64,000 nt of DNA from Valencia hispanica. Lineage: Eukaryota > Chordata > Actinopteri > Cyprinodontiformes > Valenciidae. The stretch spans positions 11,065,501 to 11,129,500 of the forward strand of contig OY747704.1 of the NCBI GenBank assembly GCA_963556495.2, given 5' to 3'. Under the pieces are notes generated by a model. That model saw only the letters and a program-made list of their open reading frames with translations. It had not been told where the DNA came from and ran no database searches. Below, piece by piece: positions 54,601 through 64,000 of the stretch. Each line of letters opens with the position of its first letter. Position 1 is the stretch's first letter. Made by a program: the position numbers and the translations under genes.

Positions 54601-54908
54601 CAACCATCCATAGTTCCTTTCCCCAAATGTATACAAATGTTATATTTCAGCTTCTGTTTATTAATGGAAAACCCATAAAAGCTTTAAACCTACAATTTAT
54701 TGTCAATAATGTGCATTTGTCTATTGCCATCTAGTGGTCAGGGTTCATATATCCGGTAAGTCCTTCCAAAATGCGTAGTCACAAAGAAACAACATAATCT
54801 GGGTCTTCATCCAGGGGGTTGGGGGGGAGGGGGTCTGGTCCAGTCAGAATTTTCCCTGTGGATTTTAGTGCCCCACTCCGCCCCTGACAATACATACCCC
54901 CACATATT

Positions 54909-55535
54909 AATTCAATTCAATTCAATTCAGTTTATTTATATAGCGCCAATTCACAACAGATGTCATCTCAAGGCACTTAACAAGAAGTCATTTCAATACA
55001 TTTATACAAACATTCCAATCAGTTAAAAAGTTTCCTATTTAAGGAATCCCAGCAGATTGCGTCAGTCATTGGCGTGAGGTTGGGCAGATTTCCAACCACA
55101 GCAATCCTTCAGCAATCCCTCATACTGAGCAAGCATGTAGCAACAGTGGAGAGGAAAAACTCCCCTTTAACAGGAAGAAACCTCCAACAGAACCAGGCTC
55201 AGTAGGAGCGGCCATCTGCCACGACCGTCTGGGGGTTTGAGAAGACAGAGCAGAACACAGAAGGAACAGAAGATCCGATATAAGAGAACTTTCTATGTTA
55301 CAGAAAGTAAAAAGTTGATAACAGGACACAGTGGATGTTCAATTACTGAGAGGATCATCCCAGTCGATGACCCCCGTCCAACAGGGCATTGCAGCCAAGC
55401 AGGATACCAGACCAGGTGTATCTTCGATGGGGAGAAAAACACTGAGAGAAAACAAAGTTAACAGTCGAAATAACAGAATGTACTGTAATACAACTGGAGA
55501 GTCGTAAGAGAAAAGGAAGTAGCAGAGTGAAGAAG
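54909..55535 (-). mobile_element. L2-A LINE, 3' UTR-only copy
   Basis: It starts with four ttcaa pentamers (54,909-54,930) and follows the L2-A 3' UTR up to the gaagtagcagagtgaagaa phrase, where the other copies continue to ORF2. It is extremely 5'-truncated and lies inside the third Tc1-like element. Confidence 0.92.
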
Positions 55536-55701
55536 GAGTGCGCAGATGTTTCTCTCTCTCTGCATTTCTGTCAAATGGTACCCGATACAGTTGCTTTATG
55601 TATATTTGATTTCTCTTGAGGATTTGACCTAATGTTGACAGAAAGACTCATTGGATGTTATTGAAAATATGGTCATCATTGATGATATTGGCTTGGATTC
55701 C

Positions 55702-55995
55702 TCAAAGCCTGATGCAATTACTGGTCAAAACTATGTTCACCCCTGCACTCTTGTGCACGAGTGAACATAGGGCCCCTTCCACATTGGTGTCCCCGACCCT
55801 CAATCCTATGTAAAAAAAACAACATGAAAAATACACATGCACCGTACTGTTAAATGTCCCAAACAATAACCCTAACAATCTTCCTCTACCTAGGCCTCTT
55901 CCTCTATCTCCTTCTTCTCTTACTCTACCCCCTTGATCTTCTCTTTGAGCTCCCCCTCTCATTCTCACTCTTCTTCTTCTTCTAGCTCCTACCAT
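55702..55995 (-). pseudogene. Arg/Gly-rich N-terminus of the third Tc1-like transposase
   Basis: The minus-strand ATG at 55,995 gives MVGARRRRRVRMRGGAQRED and more Arg/Gly-rich residues (RGRGLGRGRLLGLL). Fish Tc1/IS630-like transposases of the 'VDEAGFN' type, as I recall them, open with such a run. After about 45 residues the frame reads into unrelated sequence, so the helix-turn-helix region is absent. The 5' leader (56,000-56,366) is non-coding. Confidence 0.5.
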
Positions 55996-56368
55996 TTTTG
56001 TTGAAGACAGGTGAACTCACATGCTACCTTTTATAGCACACCTGAGTGCTGCATTTTCAAATTAGCACATAGGTGCTTCCACACCTGGTGGATGTGATTA
56101 TCCGATTCGTTCATTAGTTTGGTCATTGGCAATCCGGGGCTTTGTGAGGACAAGGTAGTAACCTCACAATCCTTATCTGTGTCTAAGGTGTGAAAATGTG
56201 TGTTGAGATTTTTAAATCACTGTGTGTAATGTTTTGCAAAAAGGCTGCAGCAGACGTTGTGTTTAATGTGCAAATCTGTGCAATTGCACATTGGAGTGGA
56301 ATTTAGCAAATTTGCAAATTGTGTGGACATTTTTATTTTAGTGTGTTAACAATCGTAAAAAAACTGTA

Positions 56369-57833
56369 TTTGCTTTACCTGCAGACTGAAATCGTGTTTA
56401 TGCTTCTTTGTAAAATAGCTTAACCTCGGTCAGATTGGATGGAGAGCTTGTATAAAGATGAGTTTTCAAGCCTTCACATGGATTCTCTATTGAATTTTAT
56501 TTATACATGTTAAATGCTTTGATATAAACCATTCCACTGTAGCTCTGGCTGTGCGTTTGTCCTACTGAAAGGTGAACAGTAATTGACTTGCTACAAACCT
56601 TCAGAAGTCAGGCAGCCTATCAAGCACATTCTGAAAAATGTCTTCCTTTGAACTCCTGTTTCTTTCTGTCTTCTATGTGTTTGTTTAATTTCTTCTGGTG
56701 TTTTCCTTGTAGCTTTTTCTCTTTTCTTGTGGTATCCAGGAAGGTTCAGCGTCCCAAAATGCATTCCACATCTCAGGGGCTCACCCATTTCATCTCCAAC
56801 AAATATTTCATTTGCATCTAATTTAATGGTGCCATTCCAGAGTTTTACAGCCTCTGGCTGATTTTAAAGCCTGACTTACAAAGGAAGCAGCCATTAGCTT
56901 TGTCATGAAATGAGTGTACCAGATGCAGGTGCCAATTCTGAGTCCATTAAAACACTGATGTCTGACTTTTATACCATAATATCAAAACAACAATTGCAAT
57001 CATAAAATATATAAGCTATAACCTCAACAACAAGAAATGAGACACCTCTTTTCTTTTTCAAATGGTTTCTAATTAGGCTGCTCAGGCAGTGTTCACTAAG
57101 CCGATGCGTTGGTGCTCTGATCAAAAGGAAATCTGACTGTTGACTGACTGGTACTCTAATGATGAAGTTAATTTTAGTTTTGAGCTAAAATATAAAACAG
57201 AGGAATCTGAGAAAATCGAAATCAGATGTAAGAGAAATTTGCGTTATTTCTGTTATGTTGAGTTTATTTGATCCTAACAAGACATTTGAACAGTTTGGGT
57301 CAATTTTTCTCAGATTATTTGGACTTTAAAGTGTTTTATAGTAGACCAGCTGTTTTCTGGGGTTTTTATGGACATAAACTGATCTGAAACTTTAATCACA
57401 GACTTATATCCACAGACATAATCTGAAAGCTTTCATTTACATTGATATTGTTTCTGTGTAGGTACATGTGTTTGGTGATTACATGCAGCCCTGTGGTAGG
57501 ATGTTTTAAAATTTTTTTGAATATGAGATGACTTTCTTTAGAAGTTGAAGTGTAAGTTAGTCAAACGAACACATTACACCCAACCCTCTGAACCTCCATT
57601 CCCTCATCCATCAGAAAGTCAAATTAACTCCCCTCCTTCAAGAATAAACTAAAAACCAACCTTTTCAAACTGATCCCCACACAAATTACATCTCAGACAT
57701 CTTTCATCAATTAGGAGTGGCGGTATTACTTTTTAAAATAATTTAAACCATTAACTTTATAATAAAAACATATATTACAGTGTGTGATGATTCATTTAGG
57801 CTCATTTAGGCATTCATTTAAGCTTGCTGCTGA
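56369..57833. other. Non-coding stretch, no gene recognised
   Basis: AT-rich with short frames only. I see no transposon ends, RNA gene or domain. It separates the third Tc1-like element from the second L2-B copy. Confidence 0.5.
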
Positions 57834-58020
57834 CTGCTGAAGGAGGAGCAGCCTCTCCTGGTCTCTCCTGATCCCTTGCTTTATTCTCTTTTCTGTTTGC
57901 TTTTCTTGTTTTCTTTTCTTAGCTTTTGCCTTTGTTACTTTATGCACCCAGCCCCTGGAGTTACTGTATTGGACCGGATCTCTTCTTGGATTACTTTTTG
58001 ATGGACTGTGGATTATCAAC

Positions 58021-59373
58021 ATGGCATTTTGCTCAAATGTGGATTTTGAGAAACTGTTCCAGAGAATTGAAGACATTGAGATGAGATTACGTCGTCTGGA
58101 AATTAATTTTTGATCTCAGCACTGGTTATGGAAACAACAAAACTTTACTGATGACTACACACAGGGAGGAACAACCTGGCAGTCCGCTGTTACATCAGTC
58201 TAACCGTGTCGCAGAGAAAACACAGGATAACGCTACTCCCTCAGCCAACAGGCGCTTAACGGGAAGAACACCCCACTGTGATGAACACTGGTCGGCTTTA
58301 TAGCACGCGGAATCATCAACCCCTGCCTGTTCTCTTAGGAAGAAAAAACTAAAGAAACTCCAGCACAGGGAAAGCTCTGAACCCATGACTGCCGCCTCTG
58401 CTAAATGGAAACAAAAGAGGTTTCAACCCAAAACAGGAGATATTACTCCACCTGGAATCCCGCTAAAAAACAAATTGCAACACTGAGTTCCCTGAAAGAT
58501 GACGCAGCCCCCGGGACCAGTCAAAGCCACCAGGAGAAACCCAGCCACATTAAACAGACACATAAGAAAGTAAGAGCACCCCCCCAGCAAAGATTGTTAT
58601 CATACAAGACAGATCAATTAATGGAATTGAGGCTTTTTGTAGCAAGAAAACCAGAGTTTATAGCTGCTACAAAAATACAGTAAGAGAAATATTTAAAAAA
58701 TCCATAAAATTTTTGACCAATATCCTATGCTGGGAAAGCTAATTATTCATGCTGGTGCAGCAGATATAGTGATGAGACAATCAGAGATTCTGAAGAGAGA
58801 CTTCTCTGATCTCCTACAGAGACTTGATGGACTTAACGTAAACATCTTCATCAGCGGTCTAGTCCCTGAAGGGAGTGATAAAAGATTTAGCAGACTCCGC
58901 ATGCTCTATAAATAGTTGAAGAAACAATCAGCTGAGAAATAGTTCACATTTATTAATAATTTCAAAATATTTGGAAGTGCAACCCATCTGTTCAAAGAAA
59001 ACCAACATTATCTTAACAAGGCCAGAGTGAGACTGCTGGCAGCAAATATCTTCTCTTATCAAAATCAGAAAGCAAAACACTTGCTCCGAAAAGCTGACAT
59101 TGAGGCGCCATGGATACTATCAGAGAACAAACATACCAAGTCATGATGACGCCACAGGCCCTAACAGATGCACAACAATCAGAGATTAAGTCTTCAACTT
59201 CCTGTGACTCAGCCACATCAAATGAGTCTCCATTTAGAAACTTTACAGACAGACCGAAAGAGCAAATACAATTTGGGACACAATTAACACCAAAACTTGG
59301 ACTACACCAAACCCCTGGGACTGGTGTCAATAAGCCTGGGAGCTTCCCCCCACTGATTATTACCGATATTTAA
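58021..59373 (+). pseudogene. L2-B ORF1, second copy
   Basis: ATG 58,021 starts MAFCSNVDFEKLFQRIED with the coiled coil IEMRLRRLEINF. A frameshift after about 36 codons and several stops follow. Later blocks are LIIHAGAADIVMRQSE, NVNIFISGLVPEGSDKRFS and HYLNKARVRLLAANI, ending PPLIITDI. As in the other copies, the SGNH nucleophile motif (QDRSING) and the Asn (GAADI) are not those of an active esterase. Stops include TAG at about 58,913-58,915. Confidence 0.8.
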
Positions 59374-59568
59374 TATTTGAGGGAACAGGGCAGTAAATCT
59401 ACCCCTATCGTCTCCTAGAAGTTGCCCAGCGTCCCGGAGTGTAGCATTCCAGTGCTTATCAGAAGCAGGAAAAATAAACTGTTAACCAAACGCTCTCATA
59501 TTAAACAAAATCTCAAATTAATAACCTGTCAAAAGGTTCAGCTGCCCATCATCACACTACTTAAGTTA

Positions 59569-62165
59569 GCTTTATTAAACATTAGGTGTCTATCTGGGAA
59601 GTGACTCCTAATATATGACTTTATCACTGAGCATAATTTACATGCCCCTTTTTTATCAGAAACCTGAGTACGTGTAAATAATGAAACATCTGCACTGATA
59701 GAATCTACACCCCCAAATTACAATTTCTTAAGCAACAGAAGAAAACACAGACGAGGTGGAGGTGTAGCCACAATCTTTCACAACTGAATGAACTTTAAAA
59801 AGGTATCCCTGGGCACATTTGACTCTTTTGAATACTGGCCACACAGATAAATGAGCCTAACAAAGCTTTGTTTCTAAGTTTATATAAATCCCCTAAACTT
59901 AACTCTAACTTCTTTAATGATTTCAGCCACCTTCTTTCTGTAATATGTATTGACTATGACCAAGTAATCATTGTGGGGGACTTTAACATCCATACCGACA
60001 ACCCCCAAGATAGACAAGCAAAAACATTGGATGATAGTCTCCATAACTTCGGCCTGACCCAGCATGTCAAACAGCCAATACACAATCAAGGACACACTCT
60101 GGACTTAATTATCAGCAATGCAAGCCAAAGTAAGACCACTGTAAAAAAGTGTTTTCTAGGGGACAGCTCAGTTGAAACTTTTAAATGTATGTACCCTCCC
60201 ACCACATCTCCCTCATCTCCCAACTCGAACTCAGTAAACAAGCTGGTAGATAATTTCCTTGCGAAAATCTCAGCCATCACTGATTCCATTGCTCCAACTA
60301 AAGTGAAAGTAGTCTCAAGTAGAAAGAAGTCTCTGTAGACTAATGATCCACTGGTACGTAGTGAAAAATGGGAATCTCAGCGAGCTGAGAGAAAATGGAC
60401 CCCAGATTCCCTGTGAGATCTACAAAGAGAGACTAAACAGATATCATTCAACTCTAAAAGATGCAAGGGAATCGTTCATTTCTGAAATCATCAACAGAAA
60501 CATTAATATCCCGTGGACTTTATTTGCAACAGAGGAAAGAGTAGCTAATCCTTTAGTGACAGTAGCCCCTGTTCTAAATTCGACCAGGGCCTGCAATGAA
60601 TTTGTCAGCTTTTTTGCTGAAAAGATTGTAACAATTAGAGGGTCAATCTGTACCTCAATATCGAAAACAACTACCAATCCCAAATCAACACCAATATGGA
60701 GAAGATGTCTGAATTCCATTCCAATTCCAAAATAAAACTTGAAAAAAATATATTTCCAATTAAGCACCTCCTCTTGCAGCCTTGATATCCTAATTGTTAA
60801 CTCATCCCTGTTATCAGGTGTCTTCCCCCAAGCTTTGAATACAGCGATTATTAAACTGCTACTAAAGAAGAAGAATCTTGACAACATGTTAATGTAGAAC
60901 TACAGGCCAATCTCAAATCTTCCATTCCTCAGTAAGATCATTAAAAAAGCTGTTTTTCACCAATTAAATAGCTTCCTAATAACGACAAACCGTTTTGATG
61001 TTTTTCAGTCTGGTTTCCGTGCTCACCACAGCACTGAGACTGCCCTTGTCAAAGTATTCAATGACATCTGCATAAATACAGACTGTGGTAGAACCACAAT
61101 GCTGGTTCTGTTGGACCTCAGTGCAGCATTTGACACTGTTGATCACAAAATACTATTAGAATGACTGGAGAGCTGGGTTGGACTCTCTAGTACAGTACTT
61201 GGCTGGCTTGAGTCCTACCTAAAGAACAGAGACTTCTTTGTGTCAATAGGAAACCTTCATCAGAACGGACAAAAATCACATGTAGGGTGCCCATGGGCTC
61301 CATCTTAGGGCCTTTCATATTTAATATCTACATGCTCCCACTGGACCAGATTATAGCAACCAATAACATTAGCTACCATAACTACGCGAATGATACTCAG
61401 CTGTACATTACAATGTCCCCGGGTGACTTTGAACCCATTCAAACCCTAAATAAATGTATCGACCAAATAAATGAATGGTTGTGCCATAACCTTCTCCAGC
61501 TGAACAGAAACAAAACTGAAGTAATTATTTTTGGACCTAAAGAGGAACGATTAAGAGTGAGCACACAGCTTCAATTAATACAGCTAGAAACTACTGATCA
61601 GGCCTGAATTCTAGGTGTAGTAATGGACTCAGACCTGAACCTCCAAGGTCACATAAAGGCAATAACAAGATCAGCCTTCTATCACCTGAAGAACATTTCT
61701 AGAATTAAAGGACTAATGTCGCAACAGGACCTTGAAAAACTCACCCATGCGTTTATCTTTAGTCGGATTGATAACTGCAACAGCGTCCTCACCGGTCTGC
61801 CTAAAAAATTTATCAGACAACTGCACCTGATCCAGAACGCTGCAGCTCGCGTATTCACTAGGGACAGGAAAGAAGAGGACATCGCCCCAGTTCTACAGTC
61901 CTTACACTGGCTCCCTGTAGCTCAGAGAATAGATTTCAAAATACCTCTACTAGTTTATAAATCATTAAATGGCTTAGCACCAAAATATGTTGAAGACCTG
62001 TTGTCACCGTACCAACCACCTAGTCCACTCAGGTCCTCCAACTCTAGCCTACTAAACATCCCTAGACTCAGAACCAAACATGGAGACGAGTGCAAAGCTG
62101 CTGAAACTCTAAACTGCTTTAAATCGAGACTAAAAACGTATCTGTTAAAATTTGCCTTTGAGTAA
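59569..62165 (+). pseudogene. L2-B ORF2, second copy, many breaks
   Basis: It begins LALLNIRCLSGK, with the endonuclease FLSET followed by a TGA, VGDFNIHTDN and HTLDLIIS. A deletion removes the SDH region. RT blocks include [20 protein letters not shown] and [13 protein letters not shown]. The PQG block reads [15 protein letters not shown] and the catalytic motif reads [10 protein letters not shown], so the first catalytic Asp is Asn. About ten stop codons or frame shifts are present (for example TGA near 61,162 and TGA at 61,605). The end is YLLKFAFE at 62,165. Confidence 0.88.
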
Positions 62166-62302
62166 ATGATTGTCATATGTATCAAATGTGTTCATGCTCT
62201 CTTGCTTTATTGATGTTTCTCTTGCTTTATTGACTTTTAATTTCCAATGTTATATTCAGTTTTATCTTCTTTTTAATCACCAAATCATGTACAGCACCTG
62301 AA

Positions 62303-63937
62303 TCCTTTTCCTTGCTGGCCGAGTAAAAGGTTTGCATCTTTGAAGAAGCATTGGAACCAAATTAATATTCAGTCCGCTGTTTGCTTAGCTGGTGATTATA
62401 TTCCGGCCAAAGTAAGACTGGCTATCTGAGTAATTGCTTGGGGAATCTATAAATCTTTTAGGATTCCATTTTCTGCAGAGACCCTGTCCGATGACTTTGA
62501 CAACACAATTTCTTCTCCACTGTCCTGAGAGAAGACGAACAGCAGCTCCGCACACTATGCCCCGCATATGTTAGCTGAAACAGAATGCTTCCCCAGCTGA
62601 ACAGACACTTTCCCTACTGCTGGACCAAAAGCGACCATTTTTACTGCGTCTTTGTTCATCCAACCAACTACAAGCCACAACAGCCTCCTTTGTTTATCAG
62701 ATATCTGCCTGTTCATGAGAATGGCTCAAGTAGGGAGTTGTGTCTGGGCAGAAAAATTACTTTAGACTGAATTGTGTCTGTCAGGGCAAGAGCAAGCTGG
62801 AGCTGAGGCTATCTGTGATAGAAACTTTATTCCAATAAGGGGTTTGAGCACTTGAGACTGGTAAGGAGAGCTTATTCTATTTTATTGGTATTTTTCCTTT
62901 AATCATCTTGTTCGGTAACAGATGAGTGGACTGTGGGAACATGATGGAAAACATGTGAATCTTTTTTCAAACTGAAACAAAATTTAGGGTCACTTCTTTT
63001 TATTTTAAATTACATTTTAAATTTTTTTAGATTTCATGATCAAAATCTTACATTTAGTTTCAATTATTCACTATTTTATCCAAATGTTCAAAAAAATTAT
63101 GACCCTCATTAGCCTCCATAGCCTGCCTTAAAAACCAGTAAACTGGTGGCCTCTGCCAGCAAACTGAAAGAGTCATCACTGGGTCACAATAATGATTAAA
63201 CAAATCTGGTCAAATGAACAGAGACATGTAACACCAGATACAAAATCAGCCTTCTTCCACGATCATCTCAGTCCCAAGACCTAAATCCTATATCGGACAC
63301 TCGCGGGTTGAGCTGAACAGAAGAAACTACAAAGGAGGACCCAGGAATTAGGAAGCCCTCAACAGATCTGTCTCTCTATGTGCTCTAACGTGGGGAATGT
63401 TAGAGGAGTTGTTCAGTTGTTAAAGTTGTTCTACTTTTGGTAGGTTATGCAAACTACTGACAGCAGGGACACTAACATTTGTCATTACTGCCTGAAGGAA
63501 AGGAACACCAACAATCATAGATGATATTATGAATCAAATTTGTTTCACTAGAACATGTAAAAAACATTTAAATTCAAGAAGTACTTTGCTGAACAGCTTT
63601 TTCTATTGTTTCCTCTATCAAATTTGCATATTTTGAGTTTTTTGGTCAGTTTTTTGGTCTAGTTTCCCCAGCCTGCCTATGTCCCCTAAGAGTTTAAAAT
63701 GACTGATTAGTGTTTCCTTTGTCCCCGGGTATGTCTGCCTACATAGTGAAATTAGCACTCAGAAACGGGCTGTTTTGCAGTTCGGCATATGACCTCACGT
63801 TTCAGCATATGTCGTCACTGAGTTCCAGCCAATTACCCCCTTCTCTGAACTACACTCTCCAAATCCCTCCCCCCGCAGCACGTATTACAACCTAAACAAC
63901 GAGAGCTAAGGTAAAAGGCAAACAACAAACCGATACC
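62303..63937. other. Non-coding stretch, no gene recognised
   Basis: Short frames only, with no domain, RNA gene or transposon end that I can support. Confidence 0.5.
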
Positions 63938-64000
63938 ATGAAGTCCAGACTCCATCGACACTGTCCTCCCCTCTTCCGAGCCACTGAAAAGCTTGTGGAT
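63938..64000 (+). other. Possible start of an ORF running off the window
   Basis: The ATG at 63,938 has a favourable context (A at -3) and opens MKSRLHRHCPPLFRATEKLV, still open at 64,000. Twenty-one codons are too few to identify it, and it could be chance. Confidence 0.15.

Larger units (their letters stand above)
52284..56366 (-). mobile_element. Tc1/IS630-like transposon (third Tc1 family), broken by later insertions
   Basis: The tips match: cagttttttttttcaactgt at 52,284 and, on the opposite strand from 56,366, cagtttttttacgattgtt. TA lies on both outer sides (52,282-52,283 and 56,367-56,368). The transposase is on the minus strand: the N-terminal start near 55,995 and the catalytic half at 52,985-52,563. 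The ~2.5 kb between them holds later insertions (two retroposon tails, a TA microsatellite and an L2-A tail at 54,909-55,535). Confidence 0.7.
57834..62302 (+). mobile_element. Second L2-B LINE copy, near complete but decayed
   Basis: It shares the 5' end (ctgctgaaggaggagcag), leader, ORF1, ORF2 and most of the 3' UTR with the 37.7-kb copy. The UTR breaks off at gtacagcacctgaat (about 62,302), just before the pentamer tail. It lacks the Rex3 insertion and so shows the empty-site sequence (cactgatagaatct, about 59,693-59,706). It carries more stops and deletions than the 37.7-kb copy. Confidence 0.9.

Noticed and set aside
55702..55790. C-terminal half of the Arg/Gly-rich minus-strand frame as a novel protein
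   Set aside because: After the Arg/Gly-rich start the frame reads into non-coding sequence; it is better explained as a broken Tc1-like N-terminus.
1..64000. Host gene, tRNA, rRNA, CRISPR array or phage-like system
   Set aside because: No conserved host domain, cloverleaf outside the SINE head, or regularly spaced repeat-spacer pattern was found on reading both strands.

Overview
The window looks like teleost fish nuclear DNA made almost entirely of transposable-element remains. I found no convincing host gene, RNA gene, CRISPR array or bacterial feature. The fish assignment is an inference from the repeat families: L2-type LINEs with an SGNH-hydrolase ORF1, a Rex3/RTE LINE with a (GGAT)n tail, a Rex1-like fragment, L1/Tx1-like LINE pieces, Tc1/IS630 and hAT DNA transposons, and a tRNA-derived SINE with a GGAT tail. 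The species cannot be read from the sequence.

Layout, left to right. 1-5.9 kb is mostly AT-rich and non-coding, with two LINE 3' tails, a broken hAT C-terminus (4779-4892) and a 152-bp tandem duplication. 5.9-12.5 kb is a near full-length minus-strand L2 element ('L2-A'). It has a coiled-coil/esterase ORF1, an endonuclease-RT ORF2, and a 1.63-kb Tc1-like transposon inserted in its 3' tail. 13.9-14.5 kb is a MITE-like element bounded by TTAA. 16.2-19.4 kb is a GC-rich block split by an 814-bp hAT element that keeps a BED-finger exon. 19.4-28.5 kb is an old minus-strand L1-like element cut into pieces by two L2-A copies in opposite orientations (one holding a 721-bp solo LTR), a SINE and a poly(A) retroposon. 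29.3-31 kb holds the 5' end of a second L2 family ('L2-B') truncated by a Tc1 relative. 31.6-33.8 kb is a decayed LTR-retroelement/retrovirus-like gag plus protease remnant.

35,646-49,159 is a 13.5-kb hAT transposon with an exact 8-bp target duplication. A complete L2-B (37.7-45.6 kb) sits in what looks like its intron, and inside that L2-B sits a Rex3 element (39,487-42,748) with an uninterrupted 1059-codon ORF and its own 12-bp target duplication. The hAT itself lies between pieces of a further CR1/L2-like LINE (49.7-52.0 kb, itself split by a Rex1-like fragment). 52.3-56.4 kb is a third Tc1/IS630-like element broken by later insertions, including an L2-A tail. 57.8-62.3 kb is a second, more decayed L2-B copy. 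The final 1.7 kb shows nothing recognisable.

The elements do not form a cooperating system, but some dependencies can be inferred. The SINE 3' tail resembles the Rex3 tail, so Rex3 may have mobilised it. The nesting gives a relative insertion history. The points most worth checking are the intact Rex3, the multi-level nest around the large hAT, a 145-bp L1/L2 junction found in inverted orientation at two places 7.5 kb apart, a perfect 42-bp-arm palindrome inside an L2 ORF1, and an L2-B lineage whose ORF1 esterase appears to have lost its catalytic residues in all three copies.
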